Assembly: GCF_001418475.1 (NCBI RefSeq) | Contig: NZ_LIQX01000210.1 | Location: forward strand, 1-33,680 | DNA from: Streptomyces ossamyceticus | GTDB taxonomy: Bacteria; Actinomycetota; Actinomycetes; Streptomycetales; Streptomycetaceae | Direction of reading: 5' to 3' | DNA length: 33,680 bases | In this document: positions 32,598 through 33,680 of the stretch, piece after piece | How the letters are laid out: each line of letters starts with the position of its first letter | Numbering within the stretch: position 1 is the first letter of the stretch | Notes under the pieces: model-generated | What the model was told of the DNA's origin: nothing | Databases searched by the model: none | Seen by the model: the letters and a program-made list of their open reading frames with translations, nothing else | Position numbers and translations under genes: made by a program

Positions 32598-32616
32598 CCC
32601 GAACCAAGGAGAAACG

Positions 32617-32808
32617 ATGCGACTGTTCGTACTCAACTACGCTCGCACCACTGAGCAGTTGGAGTTCAGCGCTCCGTACACCTACGACTCCGGGCTGCAG
32701 TTGAACGTGCTCCCCGACGGGCGGATCGCCGCCCACGACCTGGCTCTGATGCGGGAATTGGGGGCCACCACGTCCACGGCGGGCTCGAAGACCCACTTCG
32801 ACGACTGA
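32617..32808 (+). CDS. tgmA: Graspetide (omega-ester RiPP) precursor peptide, TgmA type
   Basis: A 63-residue peptide matching the ATP-grasp-modified RiPP precursor family (TIGR04186-like). The leader is MRLFVLNYARTTEQLEF and then the conserved YDSGLQLNVLPDGRIAAH (23-40). The core is TTSTAGSKTHFDD (51-63), with hydroxyl donors Thr51, Thr52, Ser53, Thr54, Ser57 and Thr59, an amine donor Lys58 and two acidic acceptors Asp62 and Asp63. Ester (or amide) side-chain links between these are expected. The ATG at 32617 has a strong AAGGAG 5 nt upstream. The next gene starts 18 nt after the stop, so both are probably cotranscribed. The mature product and bioactivity are unknown. Confidence 0.9.
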   Translation: MRLFVLNYARTTEQLEFSAPYTYDSGLQLNVLPDGRIAAHDLALMRELGATTSTAGSKTHFDD

Positions 32809-32825
32809 ACGCGGATATACGACAG

Positions 32826-33680
32826 ATGACGGTGCTGATCCTGACGTGCGAACAGGATGTGACGGCAGACCTGGTGGTGGCCCGACTGAACCGGGCCGGC
32901 GTACCGGTGGTCCGCCTCGATCCCGCCGACCTGCCCGGCGGGGTCGCGCTCTCCGGTGAGTACGTCCACGGCGCCTTCCGCGGGCATCTGTCCGCCGGGG
33001 GGCGCCTGGTCGGCATGAACGGGCTGCGGTCCATCTGGCTGCGCAGGCCGGGGATTCCCGCCAGCCGGGTGGCCGAGCCGTCCGGCTGGCTCACCGAGGA
33101 GTCCTCGCAGGCCCTGTACGGCATGCTGCGCGCCACGGGCGCCCGTTGGATGAACGACCCGGACGCGGCGCGGCGCGCCCGCCACAAGCCGTGGCAGCTG
33201 CGGCACGCCCAGCAGGTCGGGCTGCCCGTGCCGGCCACGCTCATCACCACGTTCCCGCAGGCCGCCCGGGACTTCGCCGAGCGCTTCCCGGACCTGGTGG
33301 TGAAGCCGGTCTCCGGCACCCACCCGCAGGAGCCGCCCAGGACGGTCCCCACCAGCCGTGTCGCGCCCGGCACGGACTTCGCCGCGGTCGCCTTCGGTCC
33401 CACGTTGCTGCAACGCCGGATCGCCAAGACCGCCGACGTCCGGCTCACCGCCGTCGGCGACCGCATGCTGGCCGCCCGCAAGCCGGTCCACCCGGACGCC
33501 CACCCCGACGAGGTCGACGTCCGCTATGCCGTCTCCGACGCACCCTGGCACCCGGTCGAGGTCCCGGCACGCACGGCCACCGCCGTCCGCGCCTACCTCC
33601 GTGACGCGGGACTCGCCTACGGGGCCTTCGACTTCGCTGAGGACGCCGACGGGATCTGGTGGTTCCTGGAGTGCAACCAG
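32826..33680 (+). CDS. tgmB: ATP-grasp graspetide ligase, TgmB type (3' end cut by window)
   Basis: The frame is open from the ATG at 32826 to the last base: 285 codons, no stop. The start gives MTVLILTCEQDVTADLVVAR, an N-terminal domain with WLRRP (71-75) and a central HKPWQLRHAQQVGLPVPATL segment. The ATP-grasp core has LVVKPVSGTH (Lys160), LQRRI (Gln196), DVRL (Asp204, Arg206), and the metal site FDFAEDADGIWWFLECNQ (Asp269, Glu282, Asn284). These are the MvdD/MvdC-like ligases that activate Asp/Glu side chains as acyl-phosphates and join them to Ser, Thr or Lys of the precursor. The family is usually near 320 residues, so perhaps 35 residues lie outside. Spacing from tgmA is 17 nt without a strong RBS, so translation may be coupled. 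Confidence 0.92.
   Translation, partial: MTVLILTCEQDVTADLVVARLNRAGVPVVRLDPADLPGGVALSGEYVHGAFRGHLSAGGRLVGMNGLRSIWLRRPGIPASRVAEPSGWLTEESSQALYGMLRATGARWMNDPDAARRARHKPWQLRHAQQVGLPVPATLITTFPQAARDFAERFPDLVVKPVSGTHPQEPPRTVPTSRVAPGTDFAAVAFGPTLLQRRIAKTADVRLTAVGDRMLAARKPVHPDAHPDEVDVRYAVSDAPWHPVEVPARTATAVRAYLRDAGLAYGAFDFAEDADGIWWFLECNQ

Overview
The window is high-GC actinobacterial chromosome, almost certainly Streptomyces. The grounds are strong third-position GC bias, frequent GTG starts, several genes with no leader or RBS, and typical Streptomyces families (TerD, an RsbW-like ATP-binding protein, a ROK repressor, a Tap-type exported peptidase, DeoR/AraC/Lrp regulators). No tRNA, rRNA, insertion sequence, prophage or CRISPR array is visible. 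Genes are densely packed and mostly monocistronic or in pairs. Both ends cut genes: terD at the left edge and an ATP-grasp gene at the right edge.

Left third (1-13,000): terD (cut), a Pro/Gln/Tyr-rich protein, a MOSC protein, an Rv1733c-like membrane protein, a fusion of a parallel beta-helix with a CbbX/SpoVK-type AAA+ ATPase, an exported Tap-like peptidase, a polytopic membrane protein whose hydrolase motifs flank its membrane region, a DeoR regulator, a Cds1-type cysteine desulfhydrase and a small unknown protein.

Middle (13,000-26,300): an RsbW-like ATP-binding protein, a SHOCT membrane protein, a ROK repressor, AlkB divergent from an RlmG-like rRNA methyltransferase, and an AraC regulator. 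Next is an amino-sugar/tagatose-type locus: a GatY/KbaY-like aldolase and an AgaS-like SIS protein, divergent from an AgaR-like DeoR regulator. A double-HTH Lrp regulator then faces a non-canonical Nramp transporter that is translationally coupled to an amidase. A SAM methyltransferase closes this part.

Right part (26,400-33,680): a copper locus in which a His-rich secreted protein and the CopA ATPase are divergent. Each predicted promoter has its own CsoR-type palindrome between or over the -35/-10 boxes. A non-coding stretch, an atypical SDR and a leaderless MFS exporter follow. The last two genes are a graspetide (omega-ester RiPP) cluster: a 63-residue TgmA-type precursor and an ATP-grasp ligase that runs off the end. 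This is the most notable system in the window.

Other structure: three sets of short tandem repeats in gaps (20 bp x2, 28 bp x3, about 36 bp x3), operator-like palindromes next to regulators and cds1, and several terminator hairpins.
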